Assembly (NCBI RefSeq): GCF_008801835.1
Contig: NZ_VZOW01000002.1
Location: forward strand, 326,267 to 390,266
Length of the DNA: 64,000 nucleotides
Direction of reading: 5' to 3'
DNA from: Cupriavidus pauculus
GTDB taxonomy: Bacteria; Pseudomonadota; Gammaproteobacteria; Burkholderiales; Burkholderiaceae
Shown here: piece by piece, positions 53,921-63,599 of the stretch
Position numbering within the stretch: position 1 is the stretch's first letter
Layout: every line of letters starts with the position of its first letter
Notes under the pieces: generated by a model
Databases searched by the model: none
Told to the model about the DNA's origin: nothing
The model's input: only the letters and a program-made list of their open reading frames with translations
Program-made: the position numbers and the translations under genes

Positions 53921-54700
53921 TCAGGCCATGATGTGCACGCCACCATCCACGTACACCGTATTGCCCGACACGCGGCGCGCGTACGGCGTTGCCAGATAGG
54001 CGGTAGCGAACCCGACGTCCATGATGTCGACCAGTTCGCCCAGCGGCGACCGCCCCGCCGCTTCGGCCAGCAGCAGATCGAAATCCTTGAGGCCCGACGC
54101 GGCGCGCGTCTTCAGCGGCCCCGGCGAGATGGCATGCACGCGGATGCCTTGGGGCCCGAGTTCATGGGCCAGATACCGGCAACTTGCCTCGAGCGCCGCC
54201 TTGACCGGGCCCATCAGGTCGTAGTTCGGCACTACGCGGTTGGCGCCGTCATAGCTCATCGCGAACAGCGTGCCGCCTTGCGTCATCAGCGGCGCCGCGC
54301 GGCGCGCCATGCGGATGAAGGAATGACACGAGACGTCCATCGCGCGTGCAAAGCCCTGCGCCGAGGAATTCAGCAGACCGCCCTGCAGGTCGGCCTTGGG
54401 CGCAAACGCCACCGAATGCACGACCGAATCGAGCCGCCCCCACGTTTGCGCGATATGCGCGAACAGCGCGTCCATCTGCGCGTCGTCCTCGACATTGAGC
54501 GGCATCAGGATCGGCGCGCCGATCTGCGCGGCCAGCGGCGCCACGTGCGGGTACGCCTTGTCGTTCAGGTAGGTCAGCGCCACTTCGGCGCCGAGTTCAT
54601 GAAAAGCGCGCGCGCAGCCCCACGCGATCGAATCCTCGTTGGCAACGCCCACCACCAGCACGCGGGCGCCGCGCAGCGGCGGGTTGGGTACTTGCACCAT
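53921..54700 (-). CDS. fabI: Enoyl-ACP reductase (FabI-type)
   Basis: A 259-residue SDR-type enoyl reductase with the variant NAD-binding loop VVGVANEDSIAWG, the FabI pattern Y150 and Y160-x6-K167 (SYDGANR, NYDLMGPVKAAL), and the C-terminal VSGNTVYVDGGVHIM. It reduces enoyl-ACP in fatty-acid synthesis with NADH. This copy sits beside DUF3141, pta and ackA, so it is probably an additional, specialised FabI. ATG 54700 gives the typical start. The DUF3141 gene ends 136 bp upstream on the same strand. Confidence 0.9.
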   Translation of the reverse strand: MVQVPNPPLRGARVLVVGVANEDSIAWGCARAFHELGAEVALTYLNDKAYPHVAPLAAQIGAPILMPLNVEDDAQMDALFAHIAQTWGRLDSVVHSVAFAPKADLQGGLLNSSAQGFARAMDVSCHSFIRMARRAAPLMTQGGTLFAMSYDGANRVVPNYDLMGPVKAALEASCRYLAHELGPQGIRVHAISPGPLKTRAASGLKDFDLLLAEAAGRSPLGELVDIMDVGFATAYLATPYARRVSGNTVYVDGGVHIMA

Positions 54701-54836
54701 GGGAAGCCTCCGATTGCGATGACGGCGCACCCGCGTATAAGCCGGCGACGCCGTGTCGGCAGGCGCGCCGCGCTGCAGCACGCCTGCCGGTGGAACAACT
54801 GCTGCATGTCCTTGCTGGATGTGCGGGGACGATGGG

Positions 54837-57176
54837 TCAGGCTTCGGCCTGCGGGCTAGCCCGTCCGTTGCCGTGATCGGTGCCCAGGACCTCCGCGACT
54901 TCGCGATAGCGCGCCAGCCACTCGTCATCGAGCGGCCCGCCCACCGTCAGCACACGATGCGCCAGCACCATGATGCGGCGCCGCTCCTTCATGTCGGGCA
55001 CGATATCGGGCAGCGCCTTGAGCGCGGCGTCGGGATCGAGGCTGACGACATAGCTCTGCCTGCGCACGGCATCCTTGAACTGCGCCAGCGTGATGCGCTT
55101 TTCGGGCGGGTTCTCACGCGCGAGTTTGCGCAGCAGATTGAAGGGACGTTCCTCGATGGCCGATCTCCCCTGCGTGACGTAAGACAGGATCCGCAGGAAC
55201 GCGTCGAGCGACGTGCCGGAACCGATATGCCGCAGCGCCTCGCGCTGGCGCAGTTCGGCCACTTCCTTGCGCAGCGCGCTGATGGCCGGGGATTCGGCGC
55301 GCTTGGGCCGGTCCGTCATGCCCAGCATCGCCGGCAGCCACGGATTGGCGTAGAGCGCTTCGAACGTGCGCTCCTGCCATGCGTCGCGCGCGTCGCGATA
55401 CTGGTCGAGCGAGCGCACGATCTGGTCCGACACGGCCTGTTGCATCGCCAGGAACGGATTGTCCGGCGAGACCGGCTGGCGGGCCTCGCGCACCGCCGGC
55501 GCCATCGCGGCAACCCACTGCATCCACGGATTGGTGTCGCTGGCGAGCGACCGCTCGAGCCGCGACGGGTGGATAGCCCGCACCGCTTCCGCGGTGGTCT
55601 CGTTCGCCAGCGCGCGGACCACCGGCGAGGCGAATGTGTCGTACAGATGCTGGTTGATCTCGGCCACGCGGCGCACGACTTCGAACGGCTGCTCGTCGGC
55701 GCGGCCGTCGTCGAGCGCCAGGATATCGTCGATGGTGCGCCGTTCGAAGCGCACCAGATAGCGCCCTTCCAGCAGATCGCGGTGCGGCGCGTCGGGCGCG
55801 ACGTCCTCGATCTTTGCCTCGTAGAGACCCGGCGGCAGCACATCGATCAAGTCCAGCGCGCTGAACAGTTCGGAGTGTTCCTTGTTGGCCACGCTGCCGG
55901 AAACGAAGATGCCCAGGTGGCCGATCGACGGATGCAAGCAGTAGACGATGGTCTGGTCATTGGCGACGAGTTCGTCGACGCTGGCGTACAGATCTGGAAT
56001 CCAGTTCAGCGCCTGCTGCGGCGGCGTGATGTTGTCACCCCAGGACGCAAACACGATCACCGGCGAGCGCACATTACGCAGATCGATCACGGTCCGGCCA
56101 TCGTCGCTGCGTACCTCGCCGGCGGTCAGATGATTGCCGACGAACAGGTTCTGCACGATCCAGTCGATCTCGGCGCGGTTCATCAGGAAGTGGCCGCCCC
56201 ACCAGCGTTCGAATTCCAGGAAGCGCGGCCCTTCGGTATCGGCCTTCGCATAGACGTTGTAGAGCTTTTCCCACAGCGTGTTGGAGGGATTAAGCTTTTC
56301 GAAATTCTGCACCAGCCACGCGCCGTCGAAGCGGCCGTTGCCCATATCCGCGGCCAGCGACGAAAGCCACGTGCCGCCGAGCAGCCCGCCGGAATAGCGC
56401 ATCGGATTCTTGCCGCGCACGCCCGACCAATACGCTACCGGCGCGCCGGCCAGCAGGATCGGACCAGTGACATCGGGCGCGGCGGCCGCGAGCATCAGCA
56501 GCGCCCAGCCGGCCTGACAATTGCCGACGACGAACGGCTTGCCCGGCGCATCGGGATGGCGTTCTGCCACGGTGCGCAGAAATTTGCCTTCGGTGCGCGC
56601 CACGTCCTCGATCGTCTGGCCCGGACACGGGTCGCGGAAGAACGTGATGAAGTAGCACGGATGTCCGGTGCGGATGGCGTTGCCGATTTCGCTGTCGGCC
56701 TTGAAGCCGCCAATGCCGGGGCCGTGGCCCGCGCGCGGATCCATCACCACGAACGGCCGCTTGGCGATATCGGTGGGAAATTCCGGCGACGGCACGATCC
56801 GCAGCAGCGCGTAGTTGACGGGCTTCGGCAGGTCGCGGCCATCGATCAGCATTTCGTATTCGAACGCGAGCACCGGCGGCATGCCGCTGCGTTCATGCTC
56901 GGCGGTTTCGTTGCCGCGCTGGCGCAGGATGTCGAGAAACAGGATCGACCGTTGCCACGCATCGACGCCGTATTCCCACGCGGCCTGCGCCAGCGGTGTC
57001 GCGGGCACGGGCGAAAACGCGGCAAACGGGAACGCGAACGCCGGCCATGACGGCGATGAGCCCGGGGCGCTGCTGGTATCGCTGGTGTTGCTGGTGTTTG
57101 TACTGCCGGTGGGATTGGAGGCGTGTGGGGCGCCCTGGTCAGGGCCGGACCCTGTCACAGGTTGACGTGCATTCAT
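54837..57176 (-). CDS. DUF3141 alpha/beta-hydrolase (PHA synthase-like)
   Basis: A 779-residue protein. A Gly/Ser/Thr-rich N-terminal tail precedes a PHA-synthase-like helix (AAWEYGVDAWQRSILFLDILRQRGNE) and an alpha/beta-hydrolase core. The nucleophile elbow is GNCQAG with Cys220, as in PHA synthases, followed by ILLAGAPVAYWSGVRGKNPMRYSGG and the candidate histidine in CLHPSIGHLGIF. A helical C-terminal third completes DUF3141. It could act on acyl-CoA or acyl-phosphate substrates in polyhydroxyalkanoate metabolism; this is inferred. It is divergent from pta-ackA and upstream of fabI. ATG 57176 has GGGAGAA upstream. Confidence 0.88.
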   Translation of the reverse strand: MNARQPVTGSGPDQGAPHASNPTGSTNTSNTSDTSSAPGSSPSWPAFAFPFAAFSPVPATPLAQAAWEYGVDAWQRSILFLDILRQRGNETAEHERSGMPPVLAFEYEMLIDGRDLPKPVNYALLRIVPSPEFPTDIAKRPFVVMDPRAGHGPGIGGFKADSEIGNAIRTGHPCYFITFFRDPCPGQTIEDVARTEGKFLRTVAERHPDAPGKPFVVGNCQAGWALLMLAAAAPDVTGPILLAGAPVAYWSGVRGKNPMRYSGGLLGGTWLSSLAADMGNGRFDGAWLVQNFEKLNPSNTLWEKLYNVYAKADTEGPRFLEFERWWGGHFLMNRAEIDWIVQNLFVGNHLTAGEVRSDDGRTVIDLRNVRSPVIVFASWGDNITPPQQALNWIPDLYASVDELVANDQTIVYCLHPSIGHLGIFVSGSVANKEHSELFSALDLIDVLPPGLYEAKIEDVAPDAPHRDLLEGRYLVRFERRTIDDILALDDGRADEQPFEVVRRVAEINQHLYDTFASPVVRALANETTAEAVRAIHPSRLERSLASDTNPWMQWVAAMAPAVREARQPVSPDNPFLAMQQAVSDQIVRSLDQYRDARDAWQERTFEALYANPWLPAMLGMTDRPKRAESPAISALRKEVAELRQREALRHIGSGTSLDAFLRILSYVTQGRSAIEERPFNLLRKLARENPPEKRITLAQFKDAVRRQSYVVSLDPDAALKALPDIVPDMKERRRIMVLAHRVLTVGGPLDDEWLARYREVAEVLGTDHGNGRASPQAEA

Positions 57177-57443
57177 TTCCGTTTCTCCCGATGGATTGGC
57201 GGAGCGAGCAGGGGATGCAGTGTCACCAAGAGAAAATGGCTTGCTGCGACGCAACAGACAAAAATATACCAGTGTCCGGGCAGCATGACAACCGAAGTTA
57301 CCGAACGGCGGCTGACGGCGCCGAGTATGACACTTCCCAAGCCGACACCGCGCCGCGGGCGTTCGCCTATACTTTCCCGGCACGATTGCGCAACGCAGCA
57401 TCCGCCTGCCCTGCGGCGGATGCGGATAACCTGGATTCCACGC

Positions 57444-58400
57444 ATGCAACCCACGCCGACACCCCCGACCGCCGACAAATACGCCATTCTGCTGGGACGC
57501 TGCGAAGGCTTGCCGCCGATCCCCACAGCAGTGGCGCACCCGTGTGACTATTCATCGCTGGACGGCGCACTGGAGGCCGCGCGGCTGGGGCTGATCGTGC
57601 CGATCCTGGTTGGGCCCGCGGCACGTATCCGCGCCGTGGCGCAAGAGCACGGCCTGGCACTTGGCGACACCGTGATCATCGACGCGCCCCACAGCCATGC
57701 CTCGGCTGAAGCCGCGGTCGAAGCGGTGCGCACGGGCCAGGCGGAACTGCTGATGAAGGGCAGCCTGCATAGCGACGAGCTGCTCCACGCGGTCACGCGC
57801 AGCACCAGCGGCCTGCGCACCGCGCGGCGCCTGTCGCATGTGTTTGCCATGGATGTGCCGAGCTACCACAAGCCGTTGTTCATCACCGACGCGGCGGTCA
57901 ACATCTTTCCCACGCTCAACGAAAAAGCGGACATCGTGCGCAACGCCATCGACCTGCTGCACGTGCTTGGCATCGAGCGCCCCAAGGTGGCAATCCTGTC
58001 CGCGGTGGAAACCGTGACCGACAAAATCCCTTCGACCATCGACGCTGCCGCGCTGTGCATGATGAGCCTGCGCGGACAGATCGAAGGCGGCCTTCTCGAT
58101 GGCCCGCTGGCGTTCGACAACGCCATCAGCAGGGCGGCGGCCGATACCAAGGGCATCAAGTCCGAAGTGGCGGGCGACCCCGACATTCTGCTGGTGCCCG
58201 ATCTGGAAGCCGGCAACATGCTGGCCAAGCAGCTGACGTTTCTGGCCGGCGCGGAGGCCGCGGGCATCGTGCTGGGCGCGCGCGTGCCGATCATCCTGAC
58301 CAGCCGCGCCGACAGCGTGCGCGCGCGCATCGGCAGTTGTGCCATCGCCGTATTGCTGGCGCACGCGCGCCGCATCGGCGACGCCACCGCTACCGTCTGA
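57444..58400 (+). CDS. Phosphate acetyl/butyryltransferase
   Basis: A 318-residue PTA/PTB-family enzyme with AARLGLIVPILVGP, GSLHSDELLHAV, SHVFAMDVPSYHKPLFITDAAVNIFPTL, and the C-terminal VPDLEAGNMLAKQLTFLAGAEAAGIVLGARVPIILTSRAD. It exchanges CoA and phosphate on an acyl group. It lacks the DRTGG/BioD-type N-terminal part of long Pta proteins and any hydratase domain. With ackA 23 bp downstream it can turn acyl-CoA into acyl-phosphate and then ATP. The ribosome site at ATG 57444 is weak. Acetyl versus butyryl preference cannot be read from the sequence. Confidence 0.9.
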   Translation: MQPTPTPPTADKYAILLGRCEGLPPIPTAVAHPCDYSSLDGALEAARLGLIVPILVGPAARIRAVAQEHGLALGDTVIIDAPHSHASAEAAVEAVRTGQAELLMKGSLHSDELLHAVTRSTSGLRTARRLSHVFAMDVPSYHKPLFITDAAVNIFPTLNEKADIVRNAIDLLHVLGIERPKVAILSAVETVTDKIPSTIDAAALCMMSLRGQIEGGLLDGPLAFDNAISRAAADTKGIKSEVAGDPDILLVPDLEAGNMLAKQLTFLAGAEAAGIVLGARVPIILTSRADSVRARIGSCAIAVLLAHARRIGDATATV

Positions 58401-58423
58401 AGAGCGAACAAGGAGAGTTGCGC

Positions 58424-59647
58424 GTGGCCACTTTGCATCCCGTCATTCTTGTCGTTAACGCCGGTTCGTCCAGCGTCAAGGTGTCTGTCTACATGGTGCC
58501 GGATTCCGCGCACGACAACGCCGACATCCAGCCCGCGCTGGCCGCCCACGGCCAGATCGAAGGCATTGGCGTGGCGCCGCGCCTGGTGGCGCGCATGGCC
58601 GATGGCCGCACCGTCGCCGACGAGTCGTTTCCGGTCGAACAGGTCGCCGATCACGATGCGGCATTCCGGCTGATCCGCCTCACGCTGAGCATCGGCCTGC
58701 GCGACACGCCGCCGGTGGCGATCGGGCATCGCGTGGTACACGGCGGCGCCGATTTTGCCGACGCGGTGCGCATCGACGACGCGGTCATCGAGAAGCTCGA
58801 AGCGCTGGTACCGCTGGCGCCGCTGCATCAGCCGCACAACCTCACGGCGATCCGCGCAATCCGCGGGGCGGTGCCCGACCTGCTGCAGGTGGCGTGCTTC
58901 GATACCGCGTTTCACGCGGGCCACGATCCGCTGGCGCAGCTGATGGCGCTGCCGTACGAATTTTACGAGCGTGGCATCCGGCGCTACGGATTCCACGGCC
59001 TGTCGTACGCCTATATCGCGCGGCAGCTTGGACAGGTGGCGCCCGACGTGGCCGATGGCCGCGTGATCGTCGCGCATCTGGGCAACGGCGCGAGCCTGTG
59101 CGCGATGCGCGGCGGCAAGAGTGTGGAATCGACCATGGGGCTGACCGCGCTGGACGGCATGCCGATGGGCACGCGCTGCGGCTCGATCGATCCCGGCGCG
59201 GTGTTGTGGCTGGCCGCGCAGGGCATGAGCGCCGACGAGATCCAGTCGATGCTGTACGGCCAATCGGGGCTCAAGGGCATTTCCGGAATCAGCAGCGACA
59301 TGCGCGCGCTGCTGGCCAGCGACGCGTTGCGTGCGCGGCTGGCCGTCGATTTCTACGCATACCGCGCCGCACAGGAAATCGGCAAGCTGGCGGTGACGCT
59401 GGGCGGGCTCGACGCGCTGGTCTTCACGGCCGGCATCGGCGCCAATTCGCCCCAGGTGCGCGCGCGCATCTGCGCGCAGTTGACCGGCCTGTTCGGCATC
59501 GTGATCGATGAGGCGGCCAACAACGCCAACCGGCAACTTGTCAGCCACGCCAATTCGCGCGTGCCGGTCTGGGCACTGCAGACCGACGAGGAAGGGATGA
59601 TCGCGCTGTCGACCGCGCGGATCCTGCGCGACAACGGCGGACTATAG
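58424..59647 (+). CDS. ackA: Acetate/propionate kinase
   Basis: A 407-residue acetokinase starting HPVILVVNAGSSSVKVSVY. It has the family motifs VIGHRVVHGGADF-like, YEFYERGIRRYGFHGLSYAYIA, VIVAHLGNGASLCAMRGGKSVESTMGLTALDGMPMGTRCGSIDPG and VFTAGIGANSP. It makes ATP and acetate from acetyl-phosphate, or the reverse. The GTG start at 58424 has AAGGAG 8-10 nt upstream. It forms an operon with the phosphotransacylase gene and is convergent with the phosphatase gene. Confidence 0.94.
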   Translation: MATLHPVILVVNAGSSSVKVSVYMVPDSAHDNADIQPALAAHGQIEGIGVAPRLVARMADGRTVADESFPVEQVADHDAAFRLIRLTLSIGLRDTPPVAIGHRVVHGGADFADAVRIDDAVIEKLEALVPLAPLHQPHNLTAIRAIRGAVPDLLQVACFDTAFHAGHDPLAQLMALPYEFYERGIRRYGFHGLSYAYIARQLGQVAPDVADGRVIVAHLGNGASLCAMRGGKSVESTMGLTALDGMPMGTRCGSIDPGAVLWLAAQGMSADEIQSMLYGQSGLKGISGISSDMRALLASDALRARLAVDFYAYRAAQEIGKLAVTLGGLDALVFTAGIGANSPQVRARICAQLTGLFGIVIDEAANNANRQLVSHANSRVPVWALQTDEEGMIALSTARILRDNGGL

Positions 59648-59716
59648 CGACATCTGGCGCATCGTTTCACCGCGTGGCGGCTGCAAAAGGGGCAAGGTGC
59701 TTGCGCAGCCGCGCGT

Positions 59717-60493
59717 TTACGCTTCCAGGTAGTGCGCGCGCAGACGCCCGATATCGACGCCGAGTTGCCCGGTGACAAAACGTTCGACGCCGCCGTAGGC
59801 ACGCTCCATCGCATCCATCGACGCTTCCAGATACTCCGGCCGCACCTCGAGCAACGGCCGCATCGCATCGGCCGACACACCGGCCTGCGACATACCCGCG
59901 AGGATCCTGTCGTTGAAGCGCTGGTTCCAGTGATTCGATTCCAGATAGTTCGCCACGATGTCGTCCTGCCTCACGCCCAGCGCGGCGAGCAGCAGCAGCG
60001 TGGCAAAGCCGGTGCGGTCCTTGCCCGCCGTGCAGTGGTAGTACAGCGTCTGGCCGGCCTCGGCATGACGCATGAACGTGCCGAACGCATCGCGGTAGCG
60101 CATCGGGAAATCGCGGTACACGTCGAGCATGAAACCGTGCATTTGCGCGGCGTTGCTTTCGCGCAGGCGCGGCATCAGCACATCCATCGCCATGGAGCCG
60201 TCCAGCACGGGCACCGCCAGCCAGCGGAAGCGCTCGCCGAAGCCGGCCTCGTCCGGCGACTTCTCTCCCGGTGATCGAAAGTCCACCACGATGTCAAGGC
60301 CGAGCGCGTGGAGTTTGTCCAGATCGGCAGCACAGCCCAGCGCCGGATTGGCGCTGCGATACAACTTGCGGCGTTTGACCTGAAGTCCGTCAAATCCGAT
60401 CAACCCGCCCAGGTCCCGCGCGTTGACGATGGTCTCCAGTGCCAGGCACGTCCGCATGTCCGGCTTCATTGACTTGTCATTATCTGTTTGCAT
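59717..60493 (-). CDS. Tyrosine/phosphoinositide phosphatase (MptpB/LipA-type)
   Basis: A 258-residue dual-specificity-like phosphatase. The P-loop is HCTAGKDRTG with Cys154 and Arg160. The Lys and Asp within the loop match the MptpB/LipA group that acts on phosphotyrosine and phosphoinositides. NARDLGGLIGFDG and LYRSANPA are family features, and Asp71 in VVDFRSPGEK may support catalysis. No signal peptide is seen. It is divergent from the DASS transporter. The physiological substrate is unknown. Confidence 0.9.
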   Translation of the reverse strand: MQTDNDKSMKPDMRTCLALETIVNARDLGGLIGFDGLQVKRRKLYRSANPALGCAADLDKLHALGLDIVVDFRSPGEKSPDEAGFGERFRWLAVPVLDGSMAMDVLMPRLRESNAAQMHGFMLDVYRDFPMRYRDAFGTFMRHAEAGQTLYYHCTAGKDRTGFATLLLLAALGVRQDDIVANYLESNHWNQRFNDRILAGMSQAGVSADAMRPLLEVRPEYLEASMDAMERAYGGVERFVTGQLGVDIGRLRAHYLEA

Positions 60494-60795
60494 ATCTCTC
60501 AGGCGTACAGTCGTGCACGCGTACGAAAACGTTCAGCATTGGCGTCAATTATTTCAGATCGTTCCGTCGGTGGGCACCCTGCGTCGGCGGATGTCCCGCG
60601 AACCGTTGCTACGACTGAAACAAGCCATTTAGCTTGACAAATATCGATGCCAACGCGAATTGATCCAGGACAATTCCAAACCGCTCATCACCTTGGCAGC
60701 ACCCCCGTCGGCTTCACATAATGCCCGTATGTCGAACGCGGCGACCCTGCGTCGCGACAAGTCCGACAGAGTGTTCCACACAAGGGATGTCAAGC
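60494..60795. other. Divergent promoter region of phosphatase and DASS transporter
   Basis: This 302-bp region contains a perfect TTGACA at 60634-60639 on the plus strand, but no good -10 at the usual distance. The region is AT-richer than its flanks. I saw no further gene or strong dyad. Confidence 0.5.
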
Positions 60796-62316
60796 ATGTC
60801 CGATAACACCTCGCCTGCCCCACCCGGCAGCGCCACAGCGGCAATTGCCGCGCCCGCCACCCCCAAGCTGCGCATTCACTGGGGCCTGTATCTTGCAGTG
60901 GCCGTCCTGATCGGCGCGCTGATGATCCCACTGCCGGCCGATCTGCCCGTTGCCGGTCACCGCATGCTGGCGATCCTCGCCTTCGCCGTGGTCGTGTGGA
61001 TCACCGAAGCGGTGACCTACGAAACCAGCGCCATCATGATCACGTCGTTGATGGCGGCGCTGATCGGCTTCGCGCCGATGGTCAACGACCCCGACACGAT
61101 GTACGGCACGTCGCGTGCGCTTGGCATGGCGCTGGCCGGATTCTCCAACACCGCGCTCGCGCTGGCGGCCGCCGCGCTGTTCATTTCGGCGGCAATGACC
61201 GTGACCGGGCTGGACCGGCGCATCGCACTGGTCACGCTGTCGGCAATCGGCACCAGCACACGGCGCATCCTGATCGGCACCATCGCGGTGACGATCATCC
61301 TGAGCCTCGTGGTGCCCAGCGCGACGGCGCGCAGCGCCTGTACCGTGCCGATCATGATGGGCGTGATCGCCGCGTTCGGCGTCGACAAGAAATCCAATAT
61401 CGCGGCGGGCATCATGATCATGGTGGCGCAGGCCACCAGCGTCTGGAACGTCGGCATCCAGACCGCCGCCGCACAGAATCTGCTGACCGCAGGCTTCATG
61501 GACAAGCTGCTTGGCGAACGTGTCACGTGGCTGCAATGGCTGATCGCCGGCGCGCCGTGGGCCATCGTGATGTCGGTGGTGCTGTACTTCCTGGTGCGGT
61601 GGCTGCTGCCGCCCGAGACCGACGCCATCGCCGGCGGCAAGGAAGCCGTGGAGCGCGAACTCGCCGCGCTGGGTCCGATGACCGGCCCGCAAAAGCGCCT
61701 GGCCGCAGTGGCCATCGGCCTGCTGCTGTTCTGGGCCACCGAAGGCAAGCTCCATGCATTCGACACCGCCACCATCACCTTCGTGGGCCTGGTGATCCTG
61801 ATGATGCCGCGCATCGGCGTGATGGACTGGAAGACCATGCAGCAACGCACGCCATGGGGCACGCTGATCGTGTTCGGCGTCGGCATCAGCCTCGGCTCCG
61901 CGCTGCTGACCACGCAGGCTGGACAGTGGCTCGGAAAGTTCGTCGTCACGCATTCCGGTCTGGCCAACCACGGCACGATCCTGATCTTCGCCATTCTGGC
62001 GGCCTTCCTGATCCTGATTCATCTGGGCTTTGCCAGCGCCACGGCGCTGACGGCCGCGCTGCTGCCGATCCTGATCTCGGTGCTGCAAACGCTGCCAGGC
62101 GACATCAACAAGATCGGCATGACGATGCTGCTGGGCTACACGGTCAGCTTTGGCTTCATCCTGCCAATTAATGCGCCGCAGAACATGGTCTGCCTGGGCA
62201 CCGATACCTTCAACGGCAAGCAATTCGCGCGAATCGGTATCCCGGTCACGATCATCGGCTACCTGCTTATGCTGGTGTTTGCCAGCACGTACTGGCGTTG
62301 GCTCGGCTGGATCTGA
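60796..62316 (+). CDS. DASS (SLC13) family anion transporter
   Basis: A 506-residue transporter with about 12 helices. The family motif around LSLVVPSATARSACTVPIM corresponds to the first SNT-type substrate/Na+ site, here with SAT rather than SNT. A second counterpart is ILPINAPQNMVCLGTDTF. Such proteins move dicarboxylates, citrate or sulfate with Na+ or by exchange. The Ldh2-family dehydrogenase gene downstream suggests a malate- or lactate-like substrate. ATG 60796 follows an AAGGG site; an in-frame ATG at 60787 is an alternative. Confidence 0.92.
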   Translation: MSDNTSPAPPGSATAAIAAPATPKLRIHWGLYLAVAVLIGALMIPLPADLPVAGHRMLAILAFAVVVWITEAVTYETSAIMITSLMAALIGFAPMVNDPDTMYGTSRALGMALAGFSNTALALAAAALFISAAMTVTGLDRRIALVTLSAIGTSTRRILIGTIAVTIILSLVVPSATARSACTVPIMMGVIAAFGVDKKSNIAAGIMIMVAQATSVWNVGIQTAAAQNLLTAGFMDKLLGERVTWLQWLIAGAPWAIVMSVVLYFLVRWLLPPETDAIAGGKEAVERELAALGPMTGPQKRLAAVAIGLLLFWATEGKLHAFDTATITFVGLVILMMPRIGVMDWKTMQQRTPWGTLIVFGVGISLGSALLTTQAGQWLGKFVVTHSGLANHGTILIFAILAAFLILIHLGFASATALTAALLPILISVLQTLPGDINKIGMTMLLGYTVSFGFILPINAPQNMVCLGTDTFNGKQFARIGIPVTIIGYLLMLVFASTYWRWLGWI

Positions 62317-62396
62317 TCAACGACCGCACCGCTGCCGCCGCTCGACCCTCTATCAACCCGACCCGGATCGACAACGCCCGGAAAGACGCCCCTGCC

Positions 62397-63446
62397 ATGA
62401 AGTTATCGCTCAATAGCGCGCGCAGCTTCGCGCGCGACATCCTGGTCGCCCAGCAGGTGCCGGCCGACATCGCCGACGATGTGGCCGAGCATCTGGTTGA
62501 ATCCGACCGCTGCGGCTATATCAGCCACGGCCTGTCGATCCTGCCCAACTATCGCCGCGCCATCGTCGGCAACAACGTCAACCCGGAAGGCCGCGCCGAA
62601 TGCGTGCTCGACCGCGACATGATGATGGTGTTCGATGGCCACGGCGGTTTTGGCCAACATGTCGGCAAGACCGTGATGCAGCAGGCCATCGAGCGCGTGC
62701 GCCAGCATGGCCATTGCATCGTCACGCTGCGCAAGTCGCACCATCTGGGCCGCATGGGCCACTATGGCGAAATGGTGGCCAACGCCGGTTTTGTCCTGCT
62801 GAGCTTTACCAACGTGATCAACCGGCCGCCCGTGGTGGCGCCCTACGGCGGGCGCGTGCCACGCCTCACCACCAACCCGCTCTGCTTTGCCGGACCGATG
62901 CCGAATGGCCGGCCGCCGCTGGTAGTCGACATCGCGACGAGCGCCATCGCCATCAACAAGGCGCGCGTGCTTGCCGAGAAAGGCGAGCCCGCGCCCGAGC
63001 ACAGCATCATCGACGCCGATGGACACCCGACTACCGACGCATCGGTCATGTTCGGCGATCATCCGGGGTCGCTGCTGCCGTTCGGCCTGCACAAGGGCTA
63101 TGCGCTCGGCGTAGTGGCCGAACTGCTGGCTGGCGTGCTGTCCGGCGGGGGTACGATCCAGCCCGAAAACCCGCGCGGTGGCGTGGCCACCAACAATCTG
63201 TTCGGCGTGCTGCTGAACCCCGAGTTCGATCTTGGCCTGAACTGGGAGCGCGGCGAGGTCGAGGCTTTCATCAAATACCTGCACGACACGCCGACCGCCC
63301 CGGGCTTCGATCAGGTGCAATATCCCGGCGAATACGAAGCCGCCAACCGCGCGGCGGCATCGACGCATCTGGAGATCAACGCGAATATCTGGCGCAACCT
63401 CGAGGCGCTGGCGAAAGATCTTGGAGTGGATGCGCCAGCGGCGTAG
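62397..63446 (+). CDS. Ldh2-family malate/L-lactate (or ureidoglycolate) dehydrogenase
   Basis: A 349-residue NAD(P)-dependent 2-hydroxyacid dehydrogenase. Family features are GYISHGLSILPNYRRAI, VTLRKSHHLGRMGHYGEM with the catalytic His region, VAPYGGRVPRLTTNPLCFAGP, LVVDIATSAIAINKARVL and LPFGLHKGYALGVVAELLAGVLSG. It differs from classical malate dehydrogenases. It follows the DASS transporter by 80 bp on the same strand, so the imported acid may be its substrate, for example a malate-like or sulfonated acid. Confidence 0.9.
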   Translation: MKLSLNSARSFARDILVAQQVPADIADDVAEHLVESDRCGYISHGLSILPNYRRAIVGNNVNPEGRAECVLDRDMMMVFDGHGGFGQHVGKTVMQQAIERVRQHGHCIVTLRKSHHLGRMGHYGEMVANAGFVLLSFTNVINRPPVVAPYGGRVPRLTTNPLCFAGPMPNGRPPLVVDIATSAIAINKARVLAEKGEPAPEHSIIDADGHPTTDASVMFGDHPGSLLPFGLHKGYALGVVAELLAGVLSGGGTIQPENPRGGVATNNLFGVLLNPEFDLGLNWERGEVEAFIKYLHDTPTAPGFDQVQYPGEYEAANRAAASTHLEINANIWRNLEALAKDLGVDAPAA

Positions 63447-63599
63447 GGCCATTTCGGGAAGCCGAATGCCTGAAACGGCGCACGCACGGTCGTGGCGTTT
63501 ATCGATCCACGCGATGGATTCCCGACGATCGCTGTTTGACCGATTTAGTCACTGATATCGCCACGTTCGCCATGCAATCCGAAACGCAAACGGCCGATC

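Noticed and set aside
54753..57050. 765-codon plus-strand frame antisense to DUF3141
   Set aside because: Same high-GC artefact; the minus-strand gene has recognisable motifs and a ribosome site.
57863..59548. 561-codon minus-strand frame antisense to pta and ackA
   Set aside because: Spans two certain plus-strand genes and has no family features.
59677..59712. GCGGCTGC/GCAGCCGC inverted repeat between ackA and the phosphatase as a terminator
   Set aside because: The loop is about 20 nt and no T-tract follows on either strand, so it was not called.
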